NCBI GenBank assembly: GCA_945830055.1
Contig: CALZXH010000012.1
Coordinates: 1 to 42,804 of the forward strand
Reading direction: 5' to 3'
Length of the DNA stretch: 42,804 nt
From: an uncultured Prevotella sp.
GTDB taxonomy: Bacteria; Bacteroidota; Bacteroidia; Bacteroidales; Bacteroidaceae
Shown here: one piece after another, positions 1-10,616 of the stretch
How the letters are laid out: the number at the start of each line of letters is the position of its first letter
Position numbering within the stretch: position 1 is the stretch's first letter
The notes under the pieces: model-generated
Told to the model about the DNA's origin: nothing
Databases searched by the model: none
The model's input: the letters and a program-made list of their open reading frames with translations, nothing else
Translations under genes and position numbers: made by a program

Positions 1-268
1 TATCAAACCATTAGCAGACAGAGTGCTGGTATTGCCCGCACCTGCAGAAGAGAAAGTTGGAGGAATCATCATCCCTGACACCGCAAAAGAAAAGCCACTG
101 CATGGCACCATCGTGGCAGCCGGAAAAGGCACCAAAGACGAAGAAATGATACTGAAAGCCGGCGACGAAGTGCTCTACGGCAAATATTCAGGCACAGAAC
201 TGGAATATGAAGGTACCAAATACCTGATGATGCGCCAAAGTGACGTACTCGCCATTATAGAGAAATAA
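1..268 (+). CDS. groES: Co-chaperonin GroES (5' end cut by window edge)
   Basis: GroES is the heptameric lid of the GroEL folding chamber in the cytoplasm. The reading frame is open from base 2, giving [17 protein letters not shown], the standard GroES N-terminus, so only about two residues including the start Met are missing. The mobile-loop region ([17 protein letters not shown]) and the C-terminal strand ([12 protein letters not shown]) are both visible, and about 89 residues are present in a family of about 90-97. A GTG at base 23 is internal and is not the start. groEL begins 35 nt after the stop, so the two form the usual groESL operon; its promoter and any heat-shock operator lie outside the window. 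Confidence 0.97.
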   Translation, partial: IKPLADRVLVLPAPAEEKVGGIIIPDTAKEKPLHGTIVAAGKGTKDEEMILKAGDEVLYGKYSGTELEYEGTKYLMMRQSDVLAIIEK

Positions 269-297
269 GCAGAAAGAACAACCATTTAAACAAGTAA

Positions 298-1935
<1,638 letters not shown>

Positions 1936-1968
1936 TCTATTATTTTGCAAACTGCACATAACAATATG

Positions 1969-2007
1969 CAGCGATGCCAAAGAATTCTTTGGCATCGCTG
2001 TTGTTTT
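1969..2007 (+). terminator. Rho-independent terminator of groESL
   Basis: Bases 1969-2000 form a perfect 32-nt palindrome: a 14-bp stem starting CAGCGATGCC, with loop AATT. TTGTTTTTG follows. It lies 33 nt after the groEL stop. Confidence 0.9.
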
Positions 2008-2041
2008 TGAGTGCTTTTTAACAATTTTCAAAGCAAAAATC

Positions 2042-2073
2042 TTTGTCGGCATATCCAAAACATCTAACTTTGC
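2042..2073 (+). promoter_or_regulatory. Bacteroidetes-type promoter
   Basis: TTTG (2042-2045), a 19-nt spacer, then TAACTTTGC (2065-2073) matches the Bacteroidetes sigma consensus TTTG-N19/21-TAnnTTTG. No convincing coding region follows, so it probably drives the small RNA candidate below, starting near 2080. Confidence 0.6.
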
Positions 2074-2079
2074 AATACA

Positions 2080-2274
2080 AAAAGTATGATTTAACCCATT
2101 TTCTAACTTACAGATATACAAGGCATCAGCGATTGATGCCGTATAACGATAAAAAGATGAGTTATCAGCGGATACTCGTTCAAACCAGTATTTTTTTGAT
2201 TTGTTTTAGTAGATTAGTTTTTAAGTAGTTTGTTTTTAAGGAGCCGGCTGTCGGGAGACAACCGGCTTTTGTTT
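2080..2274 (+). ncRNA. Candidate small RNA downstream of groEL
   Basis: This is a stand-alone transcription unit of about 195 nt, defined by a good promoter at 2042-2073 and a terminator hairpin at 2242-2267. Inside, GGCATCA-GCGAT-TGATGCC (2122-2140) forms a hairpin extended by TATAC/GTATA. The only frame (2043-2228) starts upstream of the expected transcript start and gives a protein resembling nothing I recognise. I do not match the RNA to a named family; a 6S-like or trans-acting regulatory RNA are possibilities. The call rests on architecture alone. Confidence 0.45.
2242..2274 (+). terminator. Rho-independent terminator of the small RNA candidate
   Basis: AGCCGG (2242-2247) pairs with CCGGCT (2262-2267). 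The stem extends inward (TGTC/GACA, one mismatch) and is followed by TTTTGTTT. It lies 8 nt before repeat element A. Confidence 0.75.
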
Positions 2275-2281
2275 ATATATT

Positions 2282-2535
2282 AACGTGAGTTCGATGAATT
2301 ACAGGTATTGGAAGTGCAAATGACGAACTGAAGAATATAGGAACTTCATTGTAAACTTGTTTGGCTGTCATGAAGTGACAAGGATTACTATTTGGAAAAT
2401 TGCACGAAGGGCAGTGTAATTGTACAATGATACGGTATTCGTTTTTCGTTCAGCGTCGCTGGACGATCGTTCACCGACGTTAGACGGTCGTTCACCACTG
2501 CTGAACGACCGTTCAACAGTGGTGAACGAAAAACG
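2282..2535 (+). repeat. Intergenic modular repeat, copy A
   Basis: The copy starts with the shared end motif AACGTGAGTTCGATGAAT (2282-2299). About 140 bp of AT-rich sequence follow, then a core at 2440-2535. In the core CGTTCA recurs at 2447, 2468, 2489 and 2510, exactly 21 bp apart. The core is bounded by a 13-bp inverted repeat (CGTTTTTCGTTCA at 2440-2452, its complement at 2523-2535) and contains a 10-bp stem (2485-2494 with 2502-2511). No opposite end motif was found. The rest of the gap, 2536-2710, holds nothing I recognise. Confidence 0.7.
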
Positions 2536-2716
2536 GACACGTATTTCTTGAGATGTTATAACAGTCATCCTGGTAGAATCTGGATAGCCATTCTGTCAAA
2601 TATACAATCCCCCATTATCAATAGTATATAAGAGGTGTCGTTCATATCTTTTGGAAAGTTGGGCTGTACTCGACAAAACATTAAGACAAGTATGATGTTT
2701 TTACGTACAATTGCAC

Positions 2717-2725
2717 TATCTTTGC
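2717..2725 (+). promoter_or_regulatory. -7 element for the DUF4450 gene
   Basis: TATCTTTGC is a full match to the Bacteroidetes -7 box, although no TTTG sits at the right distance upstream. Transcription would start near 2731. This rules out TTG 2711 and ATG 2726 as start codons and points to ATG 2753. Confidence 0.55.
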
Positions 2726-2752
2726 ATGCAGAAGAAAACTAAAACATCTGTC

Positions 2753-5700
2753 ATGAGCCATCTTACCCATTCCCTACGACGCGCAGTAATGACACTTGCT
2801 GTCATGGTGTCATTGTCGGCCGCCGCACAAAAAACAATTGGTGATTTCATCGAATCAAAATCAAACAATGAAGATAAGAGGGGAGTGAAACGTACACTTC
2901 AATACACTCCCACTCCCTTAGGTTTCTACTGCATCAACGGTGAGAACCGTTTTACACGCGCCCTTTATGGCAGTCACTCTGACTTCCGTCTGGAAACAAG
3001 CGACCGTCCCATCTTCGCACTATTCAAAAAAGGGAAGCACAGAAGCCTGCGCTTTACGCTAAACGGGGTACCACTGGAACAGACAGATACCTGCGAAGCA
3101 ATCTACCACAAAGGTACCCGCCAATACCTGTTGCGCGACAAGCGGTGGTCCAATATGGGCAAAGGACTCCTGAGCATCGGAGCCATCGCCTTACCCTATG
3201 AAGAGGGGGCTTTGTTTGCATTCAGATGGATTGACCTGACTACAGGAAAACCCAGCGAGCCTGCCGGAGATTTCGTTTTGACAACACGCATCTGCAATAT
3301 CGCAGGTAAGAAGATTAGGCGTAACGGTGACATCGGAGCAGATCCTGCGGGCATCTTTGAACCAGCCACCGGCGATGAAGGACTGGTGGAGACACCTGCC
3401 ATCAACGGCACATCAAAAGGTGACTGCTACGTGGTTGTAAGGAACAATGAGGCAGTAAGCGTCAGTTACCAAGAAGCGGAAGCTCTGTGCAGAGAGGCAC
3501 AGGATTATAATGCAGGACTCACCAACCGCATCGTATTCAGTACACCCGACCCCCATATCAACACATTGGGCAGTGCCCTCTCATTTGCAGCCGACGGAGA
3601 TTGGGACGGCAAGACATGGTTGCACGGCTGTATAGGATGGCGCATGCCTCTTGCCGGATGGCGCGCCGGCTATTTGGGAGATGTACTGGGATGGAACGAC
3701 CGCTCCCGCTCCCATTTCGATGCCTATGCCAAAAGTCAGGTGACAGACGTTCCCGCCATCCTGCCCCACCCCAACAACGACCCCAAGATGCATCTGGCAC
3801 GCGCCGAAAAGAAATGGGGTACACAGATGTATAGCAACGGATACATTTGCAGAAACCCGGAGCGCAACGACCAGATGCACCACTACGACATGAACCTGAA
3901 CTATATTGACGAACTGCTTTGGCATTTCTGCTACAACGCCGACACGGCATATATGCGCAAGATGTGGCCTCTGCTAACCAATCATCTGGCATGGGAGAAA
4001 CGCAACTTCGACCCCGACAACGACCATCTGTACGACGCCTACTGTTGTATCTGGGCAAGCGATGCCCTTTACTACAGTGGCGGTGCTGTGACGCACTCAT
4101 CGGCATACAACTATAGGGCAAACAAATTAGTGGCACGCATTGCCCAGCTGATTGGCGAAGACGGTACCCCGTACCAACGAGAAGCGGATGCCATTTTAGA
4201 CGCAATGAACAAACGACTGTGGATAGAAGACAAAGGGCACTGGGCGGAATACCAGGACCTGATGGGACTGAAACGGGTACACGAAAGCGCAGCCCTATGG
4301 TCGATATACACCCCCGTTGACTGCGGTGCCTGCTCCTCACAACAGGCATACCAAGCCACCAACTATGTGACCAGCCACATTCCTCATATAGATGTAGAGG
4401 AAAGCGGGTTTCAGACCATCGCCACCTCCGACTGGCTTCCCTATTCATGGAGTATCAACAACGTGGCAGCGGCAGAGGTGATGCACACCGCACTGGCTTA
4501 TTTCGAAGCCGGAAGAGCCGAAGAGGGCTATCGGCTGATGATGGGCAACATCATGGACCAGATGTATTATGGTGCCAGTCCCGGCAACTTTGGCCAAATA
4601 TCCTACTATGACGCAGCCAGAGGTGAGTGCTACCGTGACTTCGGTGACTGCATCGGCATATCGGCACGCACACTGCTGCAAGGGCTGTTCGGCATCGTAC
4701 CCAATGCGCTTTATGGCGAGTGTATCATCCGTCCGGGCTTCCCCTCTTCATGGGACAGTGCTTCGGTCACCACTCCCTATCTGAGTTATACCTATAAGAA
4801 AAAGGGCGGAAAGCACATCTACGAAATAACACAAAGCTTTGCTCAGCCTTTAAAAATAGTAGTCAAAAGACACGTGGGCCAGGGAATATTCCGCACCTAT
4901 GAAGGAAATGCCGACCACACCCAGACTATCGTAGTGGAGGACATGCCTCAAAAATCCGTGCTTCCCATGATACCTCTCACTCAAGCCGCTGCCGCAACAG
5001 AGAACGACATGGGCACCTCCCTGCCCTCTGACGATACCGGTACAGGCAAAAAGAAGTTCAAGACGGTGAATATGGACGCTGCCATGAATGCAAGTGTAAG
5101 TGACATCTACCGCAACCAATACCTCACACCGCGTCCTCCCTACACCACCTTGCAACTGCCTACTCAGGGCATCGGAGAGTGGTGTCATCCCGACCTAACG
5201 GCAGAAATCAACGACTCTCTGTTCCGCTCTATGGTCAAGAACAACCAAATCAGCGTGGCAGATATCCCGTTCCGCTCCCGTGCAGAGGGCAACAACATTG
5301 TATATACCTCGCTATGGGACAACTATCCTGACAGTATCACCCTACCTCTCAAAGGGAAAGCCCGCTATGCCTGTCTGCTGATGGCTGGCAGTACCAATCA
5401 CATGCAGAGCAGGATAGCCAATGCCATTGTCACCATTACCTATAAAGACGGCAGCACCACCACACTGTCATTGGTGAACCCCGACAACTGGTGCCCTATA
5501 GAGCAAGACTATTTCATCGACGGTAAGGCATTCCGCACAGCCTCTCCCCGCCCCATGCGCGTGTGTCTGAACATAGCCGCACCTACCCCAGATGCCGGCA
5601 CTAATCCCTCGCTGCTTACCGGGAGAGACCTTGGCACTGCCCTAAACATTCAGGGAGTATATGGACGTCCAATCCCAGGAGGTGCCGCACAGATACTCCG

Positions 5701-5803
5701 AATGCCGCTACAGAAAGACAAAGCACTGAAATCCATCACCCTACGCACCCTTTCCAACGACGTGGTAGTCGGATTGATGGCTGTTACCTTACAAACAGAA
5801 TAA
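2753..5803 (+). CDS. Secreted DUF4450-type six-hairpin glycosidase-like protein
   Basis: A large exported protein of about 1016 residues, probably a periplasmic or surface carbohydrate-active enzyme. A signal peptide (MSHLTHSLRRAVMTLAVMVSLSAAAQ) follows the chosen ATG. The N-terminal part, with GENRFTRALYGSHSDFRLE and DRPIFALF, resembles the DUF4450 family of Bacteroidetes. The central part (WDGKTWLHGCIGWRMPLAGWRAGY to about FGDCIGISARTLLQGLFGI) is rich in Trp/Tyr and His and looks like an alpha/alpha six-hairpin barrel. A beta-rich C-terminal region follows. Substrate and catalytic residues cannot be assigned from sequence alone. It stands alone with its own promoter, 53 nt ahead of the kinase-RapZ gene. 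No SusC/SusD genes are near, which is unusual for such an enzyme. Confidence 0.75.
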   Translation: MSHLTHSLRRAVMTLAVMVSLSAAAQKTIGDFIESKSNNEDKRGVKRTLQYTPTPLGFYCINGENRFTRALYGSHSDFRLETSDRPIFALFKKGKHRSLRFTLNGVPLEQTDTCEAIYHKGTRQYLLRDKRWSNMGKGLLSIGAIALPYEEGALFAFRWIDLTTGKPSEPAGDFVLTTRICNIAGKKIRRNGDIGADPAGIFEPATGDEGLVETPAINGTSKGDCYVVVRNNEAVSVSYQEAEALCREAQDYNAGLTNRIVFSTPDPHINTLGSALSFAADGDWDGKTWLHGCIGWRMPLAGWRAGYLGDVLGWNDRSRSHFDAYAKSQVTDVPAILPHPNNDPKMHLARAEKKWGTQMYSNGYICRNPERNDQMHHYDMNLNYIDELLWHFCYNADTAYMRKMWPLLTNHLAWEKRNFDPDNDHLYDAYCCIWASDALYYSGGAVTHSSAYNYRANKLVARIAQLIGEDGTPYQREADAILDAMNKRLWIEDKGHWAEYQDLMGLKRVHESAALWSIYTPVDCGACSSQQAYQATNYVTSHIPHIDVEESGFQTIATSDWLPYSWSINNVAAAEVMHTALAYFEAGRAEEGYRLMMGNIMDQMYYGASPGNFGQISYYDAARGECYRDFGDCIGISARTLLQGLFGIVPNALYGECIIRPGFPSSWDSASVTTPYLSYTYKKKGGKHIYEITQSFAQPLKIVVKRHVGQGIFRTYEGNADHTQTIVVEDMPQKSVLPMIPLTQAAAATENDMGTSLPSDDTGTGKKKFKTVNMDAAMNASVSDIYRNQYLTPRPPYTTLQLPTQGIGEWCHPDLTAEINDSLFRSMVKNNQISVADIPFRSRAEGNNIVYTSLWDNYPDSITLPLKGKARYACLLMAGSTNHMQSRIANAIVTITYKDGSTTTLSLVNPDNWCPIEQDYFIDGKAFRTASPRPMRVCLNIAAPTPDAGTNPSLLTGRDLGTALNIQGVYGRPIPGGAAQILRMPLQKDKALKSITLRTLSNDVVVGLMAVTLQTE

Positions 5804-5856
5804 CCATATAGAATGTAAAAACTTACGTTCAAGACAAGTCATTCCAGATATCATCC

Positions 5857-7401
5857 ATGCAACAACTTCTTAGACTCTACCAAGAATACACGGGCAATAC
5901 CCCAGCCAACATGCAGCAACTGGAGGGAGCAGGCAGCAACCGCGCCTACTACCGTTTGTGGGCTGCAGACGGCAGTAGCATGATCGGTGTAATAGGAACC
6001 AGCAGAGACGAGAACCATGCCTTTGTATATCTGAGCAGGCATTTCACTTCGAAACAGTTGCCTGTTCCACAGATATTAGCAGTTAGCAACGATGAACTGC
6101 GTTATCTGCAGACCGACCTTGGAGCGACCTCCCTTTTCGGGGCACTCCACGGTGGACGAGAGGCTGGCGGCCGCTACAACGTGCAGGAAAAGAAATTGCT
6201 GGTCAACACCATACGCCAACTTCCCAATATGCAGATTCGAGGTGCAGAAGGTCTGGATTTCAGCCAATGCTATCCCCAGCCGGAGTTTGACAGGAACAGC
6301 GTTCTGTTCGATCTCAACTATTTCAAATACTGTTTTCTGAAAGCTACCGAACTGGATTTCCATGAACTGAAACTGGAAGCTAACTTCCATCTTTTTGCCA
6401 AAGAACTGACTTCAGAAAACAGCAATGCTTTCCTGTATCGAGACTTCCAGGCACGCAACGTGATGCTTGATGCCAAGGGCAATCCCTATTTCATCGACTT
6501 TCAGGGCGGGCGGAAAGGCCCGTTCTACTACGATGTTGCATCCTTCCTGTGGCAAGCCTCAGCCAAATATCCCAACAAGTTGCGCAGGGAACTGGTATTG
6601 GAATACTATGAAGCACTGAAAAACTATACCGAAGTGCCTTCGGTACGCCACTTTGTAGATAGGCTCAGCCAATTCGTGCTGTTCCGCACCCTGCAGGTAC
6701 TGGGTGCTTATGGTTTCAGAGGCTACTTTGAGCAGAAAAAGCATTTTATCCAATCCATACCGCCAGCCATCCAGAACCTGCGCGAACTGCTGAAGCTCAA
6801 CTGCTTCCCCTATCCCTACATGATGGAGATGCTGCAACGGCTCACCGAACTGCCGCAGTTTGCACAGATAGAACAACCGGCACAGAACCGCTCAGACGGC
6901 TACAAGACCACCGACAGCAATGTATATCAGGCACATCCTCAAGATGGTCCTGCCACCTTCTCCAAATATGACGGCAAGGGACCATTGGTAGTAAAGGTGT
7001 TCAGTTTCTCTTTCCGAAAAGGCATTCCTGAAGACGAAAGCGGCAACGGCGGAGGCTATGTGTTTGACTGCAGAAGTACCCACAACCCCGGTCGCTATGA
7101 GCCCTACAAGCAACTCACAGGACTGGATGAACCCGTGATACGCTTTCTGGAAGACGATGGTGAGATTCTCACTTTTCTGGACAGTATATATAAACTGGCA
7201 GATGCCCACGTGCGCCGATATATTCAGCGCGGCTTCACCTCACTGATGTTCTGTTTCGGCTGCACGGGAGGTCAGCACCGCAGCGTTTACAGTGCCCAGC
7301 ATCTGGCAGAGCATCTGCACCAAAAGTTCGGCATTGAGGTACATATCGAGCATCGTGAACAGGGCATCAGACAAATATTGGAAGCTGATACCAAAGCCTA
7401 A
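5857..7401 (+). CDS. AmgK-like aminoglycoside-phosphotransferase-fold kinase fused to RapZ C-terminal domain
   Basis: A 514-residue two-domain protein. Residues about 1-340 form an APH-type kinase: the catalytic loop RDFQARN has D196 and N201, and the Mg-binding IDFQGG has D214. This resembles AmgK, the N-acetylmuramate/GlcNAc anomeric kinase of peptidoglycan recycling. Residues about 375-510 match the C-terminal domain of RapZ, including VFDCRSTHNPGRYEPYKQLTGLD and GCTGGQHRSVY (468-478). In enterobacteria that domain binds glucosamine-6-phosphate and a small RNA; the N-terminal RapZ GTP-binding domain is absent here. A MurU-like gene at 12273-13025 could supply the next step. The kinase substrate is inferred and the fold is well supported. 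A terminator follows. Confidence 0.85.
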   Translation: MQQLLRLYQEYTGNTPANMQQLEGAGSNRAYYRLWAADGSSMIGVIGTSRDENHAFVYLSRHFTSKQLPVPQILAVSNDELRYLQTDLGATSLFGALHGGREAGGRYNVQEKKLLVNTIRQLPNMQIRGAEGLDFSQCYPQPEFDRNSVLFDLNYFKYCFLKATELDFHELKLEANFHLFAKELTSENSNAFLYRDFQARNVMLDAKGNPYFIDFQGGRKGPFYYDVASFLWQASAKYPNKLRRELVLEYYEALKNYTEVPSVRHFVDRLSQFVLFRTLQVLGAYGFRGYFEQKKHFIQSIPPAIQNLRELLKLNCFPYPYMMEMLQRLTELPQFAQIEQPAQNRSDGYKTTDSNVYQAHPQDGPATFSKYDGKGPLVVKVFSFSFRKGIPEDESGNGGGYVFDCRSTHNPGRYEPYKQLTGLDEPVIRFLEDDGEILTFLDSIYKLADAHVRRYIQRGFTSLMFCFGCTGGQHRSVYSAQHLAEHLHQKFGIEVHIEHREQGIRQILEADTKA

Positions 7402-7474
7402 TTTGGAAAGTATTCCTATTGTTCCTAATAAATGACAGCAATAGGAAGCACGTTTCAAGTACAGTATTGAAAGT

Positions 7475-7517
7475 ACGCCTGTATCTCTGCTAATCAACAA
7501 AGATACAGGCGTGTTTT
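7475..7517 (+). terminator. Terminator after the kinase-RapZ gene
   Basis: ACGCCTGTATCT (7475-7486) pairs perfectly with AGATACAGGCGT (7501-7512), with a 14-nt loop, and GTTTTTAG follows. The T-run is on the plus strand, so it serves the plus-strand gene. It ends 7 nt before the opposing GH95 gene's stop. Confidence 0.85.
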
Positions 7518-7523
7518 TAGCAT

Positions 7524-9995
7524 TTACCTGATGGTATAGGTACCACCTTTCTTGGTGTCTATATCATATTCATACACCTTTGGGAGAGACTGCACGGCTG
7601 CAGGATTTCCCTTGAATTCTCCCGATACCAATGGCTGCTTGACACGTGCGGGAGCATAGAGGGCATTGGGACAATCACCAGTAGCAGGCTTCAGACCCTT
7701 GAGCGGAGTATAGGAACGCACTCTGAGTACCCCGCCGACAGTAGAGCGGATTACCGCTTTCTCCAGTTTTCCGTCACTCCATTTCATATCCACTACAAAA
7801 CCGCCACGGGCGCGCAATCCCTTGACCTCACCGGTATGCCATGCATCGGGCAATGCAGGTAACAAATGTACAGCTCCGTCATGGCTCTGCAGCAGCATCT
7901 CCGCCACACCAGCAGCCACACCGAAGTTGCCGTCTATCTGGAAAGGCGGATGGGCATCAAACAGGTTGGGGTAGGTTCTGCCGTCAGGATGCTCCTTTGT
8001 ATTTGACTCTGTAGGTAACAGACAAAGCATATTGGAGATGATTTTCATGGCATGATTACCATCGAGCATACGGGCCCAGAAGTTGGTTTTCCATCCCAGA
8101 CTCCACCCTGTGGCATGGTCGCCACGTTGCTGCAAAGTTGTAGCTGCAGCAGCAAAGAGTTGGGGTTGCGTGAAAGGAGAAATCTGGTTGGAGGGATAGA
8201 GTCCATACAGATGCGAGATATGGCGGTGCTGACTCTTGGGGTCATCTCCGTCCTCCAGCCATTCCTGCAGCTGTCCGTAGCGTCCTATCTGCATCGGAGG
8301 CAATGCCTCTATGGTCTGCTGCAGAAGAGTCTGGTATTTTGCTTCAAGTCCCAGCACATCAGTAGCTTTTAGCGTGTTGCTTAGCGCATCAAACACAATC
8401 TGATTGTCCATGGTGCACCCTGCCGTAATGGCAGTTCCGGTACGTTTTGGACCGTGCTCGGGCGATACAGAAGGCACAGCTACCAGCCAGCCATATTTGG
8501 GATGTTTCTGTATGTAGTCCATATAGAAATCGGCAGTGCCCTTCATCACAGGATACCACTTCTTCAAGAACGCCTTATCCCCGGTAAACAGATAGTGCTG
8601 CCATATATGGGTGGCAAGCCAGGCACCTCCATTGGGAAACATGCCCCATGTAGCACCGTCAACGGGTCCGGAAATGCGCCACAGGTCTGTATTGTGATGC
8701 GCCATCCATCCTTTGCAGTTATACATCTGCTTTGCCGTACGTGCCCCCGTCACACTCAAGTCTGCCAGCATGTCAAACAACGGCATCTGCGTTTCACCGA
8801 TATTTCCCACATCACTCAGCCAATAGTTCATCTCGGTATTGATGTTGATAGTGTACTTACCGTCCCAAGGAGCCTTGATCTTGTCATTCCAGATACCCTG
8901 TAGATTGGCAGGCTGACCACCAGGCTGGGATGACGAAATGAGCAGGTAACGACCATACTGGAACATCAGCGTCACAAGGTCCATGTCACGGCTGTCCTTG
9001 AATGCCTCCACCCGTTTATGGGTTTCCCATTCCGATTCCGGTGCTGTGGGCAGTGAGAGTTGCACTCGGTCAAACTGCTCCCTATATTTTTCCATGTGCG
9101 CCTTGAGCAGCTGTTTGTAGTCCATGCCCTCTACCGACTGTAATGCCTGCTGGCAACGGGAGTATGCATCACCACTGATATCGTGATAGTTCACATAATT
9201 GGTGGCTGCGGTAAATACGATGGTAGCCTTTGTTCCTTTGGTTACCCGTATCTTTCCGTTGGATGCCGTCACGTTTCCATCGCTCACCACCTTGGTGAGA
9301 CATTCTGCCACGATCTTTCCAGGCACTTTTTCCTGCTCCACGCCCTTCACGCGTGTACGCAGTATTGCTCCTGCTTGCTTTGGATTCCCGCAACTCTGTG
9401 CGCCCACTACCTCATAGGTCATCTGACTGTCAAACGATAATTCAAAGTCAAGGGCACCCTTTTGTGACGCCTCAACCTGAGTTACCATCACCCTATGTGC
9501 CTGTGAGGCATAGGTAGTGCGCTTGTATTGCACCCCCTTCTGTGTATACTGTACCGACGCTACCGCCTCATTCAGGTTCAGATCGCGGTAGTAATCAGTA
9601 AAGGGCTCTTCACCGAAGTTCATCTTCAGATAGCCGAGAGGCAGGAATCTCATGCCCGATGGGCCAGGGATAAAATGGTTCTGGATGATGGCATGCGCCT
9701 CTTTTTCCTTGCCTTCGAATATCAGCTGTCTCACCTTGGGCAACAGTTCAAGTGATTCCTTACTGTTATTTTCGTAAGGACTGCCCGACCAAAAAGTACT
9801 TTCATTGAGTTGAATCACTTCATTGTTTGGATTGCCATATACCATACCACCCAAGAAGCCGTTACCCACAGGCAATGCCTCCAGCCACATCCTGGCAGGT
9901 GAAGCATACCATAGTTTCTGTGTCCGTGCAGCAGACACTCCGTTCACCACACAGAGCAGCAACAGCATTGCTACCCATTTCATTGTTTGTTTCAT
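7524..9995 (-). CDS. GH95 alpha-L-fucosidase
   Basis: An exported inverting glycosidase that removes terminal alpha-linked L-fucose; some members act on alpha-L-galactose. It has 823 residues with a signal peptide ([22 protein letters not shown]). The N-terminal beta domain opens with [22 protein letters not shown] and [11 protein letters not shown], typical of GH95. The alpha/alpha barrel carries NINTEMNYW (about residue 382) and NTDLW, which hold the Asn pair of the family, QEWLEDGDD (about 576) with the expected general-acid Glu, and IDGNFG (about 682) with the conserved Asp. Family knowledge comes from Bifidobacterium AfcA. The gene follows a GH97 remnant on the same strand 58 nt upstream, with no clear promoter between them. 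Confidence 0.93.
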   Translation of the reverse strand: MKQTMKWVAMLLLLCVVNGVSAARTQKLWYASPARMWLEALPVGNGFLGGMVYGNPNNEVIQLNESTFWSGSPYENNSKESLELLPKVRQLIFEGKEKEAHAIIQNHFIPGPSGMRFLPLGYLKMNFGEEPFTDYYRDLNLNEAVASVQYTQKGVQYKRTTYASQAHRVMVTQVEASQKGALDFELSFDSQMTYEVVGAQSCGNPKQAGAILRTRVKGVEQEKVPGKIVAECLTKVVSDGNVTASNGKIRVTKGTKATIVFTAATNYVNYHDISGDAYSRCQQALQSVEGMDYKQLLKAHMEKYREQFDRVQLSLPTAPESEWETHKRVEAFKDSRDMDLVTLMFQYGRYLLISSSQPGGQPANLQGIWNDKIKAPWDGKYTININTEMNYWLSDVGNIGETQMPLFDMLADLSVTGARTAKQMYNCKGWMAHHNTDLWRISGPVDGATWGMFPNGGAWLATHIWQHYLFTGDKAFLKKWYPVMKGTADFYMDYIQKHPKYGWLVAVPSVSPEHGPKRTGTAITAGCTMDNQIVFDALSNTLKATDVLGLEAKYQTLLQQTIEALPPMQIGRYGQLQEWLEDGDDPKSQHRHISHLYGLYPSNQISPFTQPQLFAAAATTLQQRGDHATGWSLGWKTNFWARMLDGNHAMKIISNMLCLLPTESNTKEHPDGRTYPNLFDAHPPFQIDGNFGVAAGVAEMLLQSHDGAVHLLPALPDAWHTGEVKGLRARGGFVVDMKWSDGKLEKAVIRSTVGGVLRVRSYTPLKGLKPATGDCPNALYAPARVKQPLVSGEFKGNPAAVQSLPKVYEYDIDTKKGGTYTIR

Positions 9996-10053
9996 AGTTA
10001 TTCAGGTTATTATTGACAGTAATTGTTCTATTTTTCTTGTCTTGTCCATTCAT

Positions 10054-10464
10054 TCAACGTAACACCAACACCACTCCGCCATTTTTGGGGATATTCACTT
10101 TCACCCCTCCTTTTCGATTGGTCTTCACTTGTTTTACGGAACCCTGCAATTGGGTGTTGTCGGAATACATCACCACCTGTTTGCCCTGCGGATTACCGGG
10201 CAGGGTAATGGTCTGCACCACCGGATTGTCTTGTGCATTCACACCTGCCACATACCAGATGTCACCGTGCCTGCGTGCCAGTATCGAGTATTTCCCGGGA
10301 TAACCGTCAATGAATTTCACTTCATCCCAAGTGGTGGGCACCTGTTTCATAAAGTCAACCGCCCACTGCGGAGCATCCTGCAGGTTGTTGGATGCCAGAG
10401 CGAAATGCTGCACAGAGCTCTGGAACAGCACGGCAGTGGCAAGGGCATACACATCAGAGGTACG
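10054..10464 (-). pseudogene. 3' remnant of a GH97 glycoside hydrolase
   Basis: Only the last ~135 residues of a GH97 (SusB-type alpha-glucosidase/galactosidase) remain, out of a usual ~650-700. The frame opens just after a TAA at about 10471 and reads RTSDVYALATAVLFQSSVQ, then VPTTWDEVKFIDGYPGKYSILARR and WYVAGVN. It continues to an intact C-terminal beta-sandwich ending GGVVLVLR. The signal peptide, the N-terminal domain and the catalytic barrel are absent, and the guaA terminator lies about 90 nt upstream. A GTG at 10452 could begin a short product, but it would have no active site. A 5' deletion is the simplest explanation. Confidence 0.75.
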
Positions 10465-10551
10465 CCGTTATGCCCAATAACCACAAGACACACATCATAA
10501 GTCTAAAGATAAAGTCATAGTCATTTGATTGATAGATTTAAGGTTCTTGAA

Positions 10552-10601
10552 AAAAATCAGACCGTACATTCGTATTATCTTCAATGCGAAAATACGGTCT
10601 G
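10552..10601 (-). terminator. Terminator of guaA
   Basis: CAGACCGTA (10558-10566) pairs with TACGGTCTG (10593-10601). Read on the minus strand, the hairpin is followed by ATTTTTTTC. It lies 15 nt beyond the guaA stop. Confidence 0.8.
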
Positions 10602-10616
10602 AAAAGCTATTGGTGT

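Noticed and set aside
2043..2228. 61-residue frame in the small RNA candidate
   Set aside because: It starts upstream of the predicted transcript start and shows no signal, domain or plausible composition.
2440..2535. Possible CRISPR array
   Set aside because: The repeated part is only about 6-8 bp in a 21-bp period, there are four units, no spacers of uniform length, and no cas genes.
2368..2568. 66-residue minus-strand frame over repeat copy A
   Set aside because: The translated product simply repeats SS-GERxSxxxERS because of the 21-bp (7-codon) DNA repeat. The period is a multiple of three, which keeps a frame open by accident.
3558..4448. 296-residue frame antisense to the DUF4450 gene
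   Set aside because: Composition is dominated by Arg, Ser, Cys and Trp, typical of an antisense frame.
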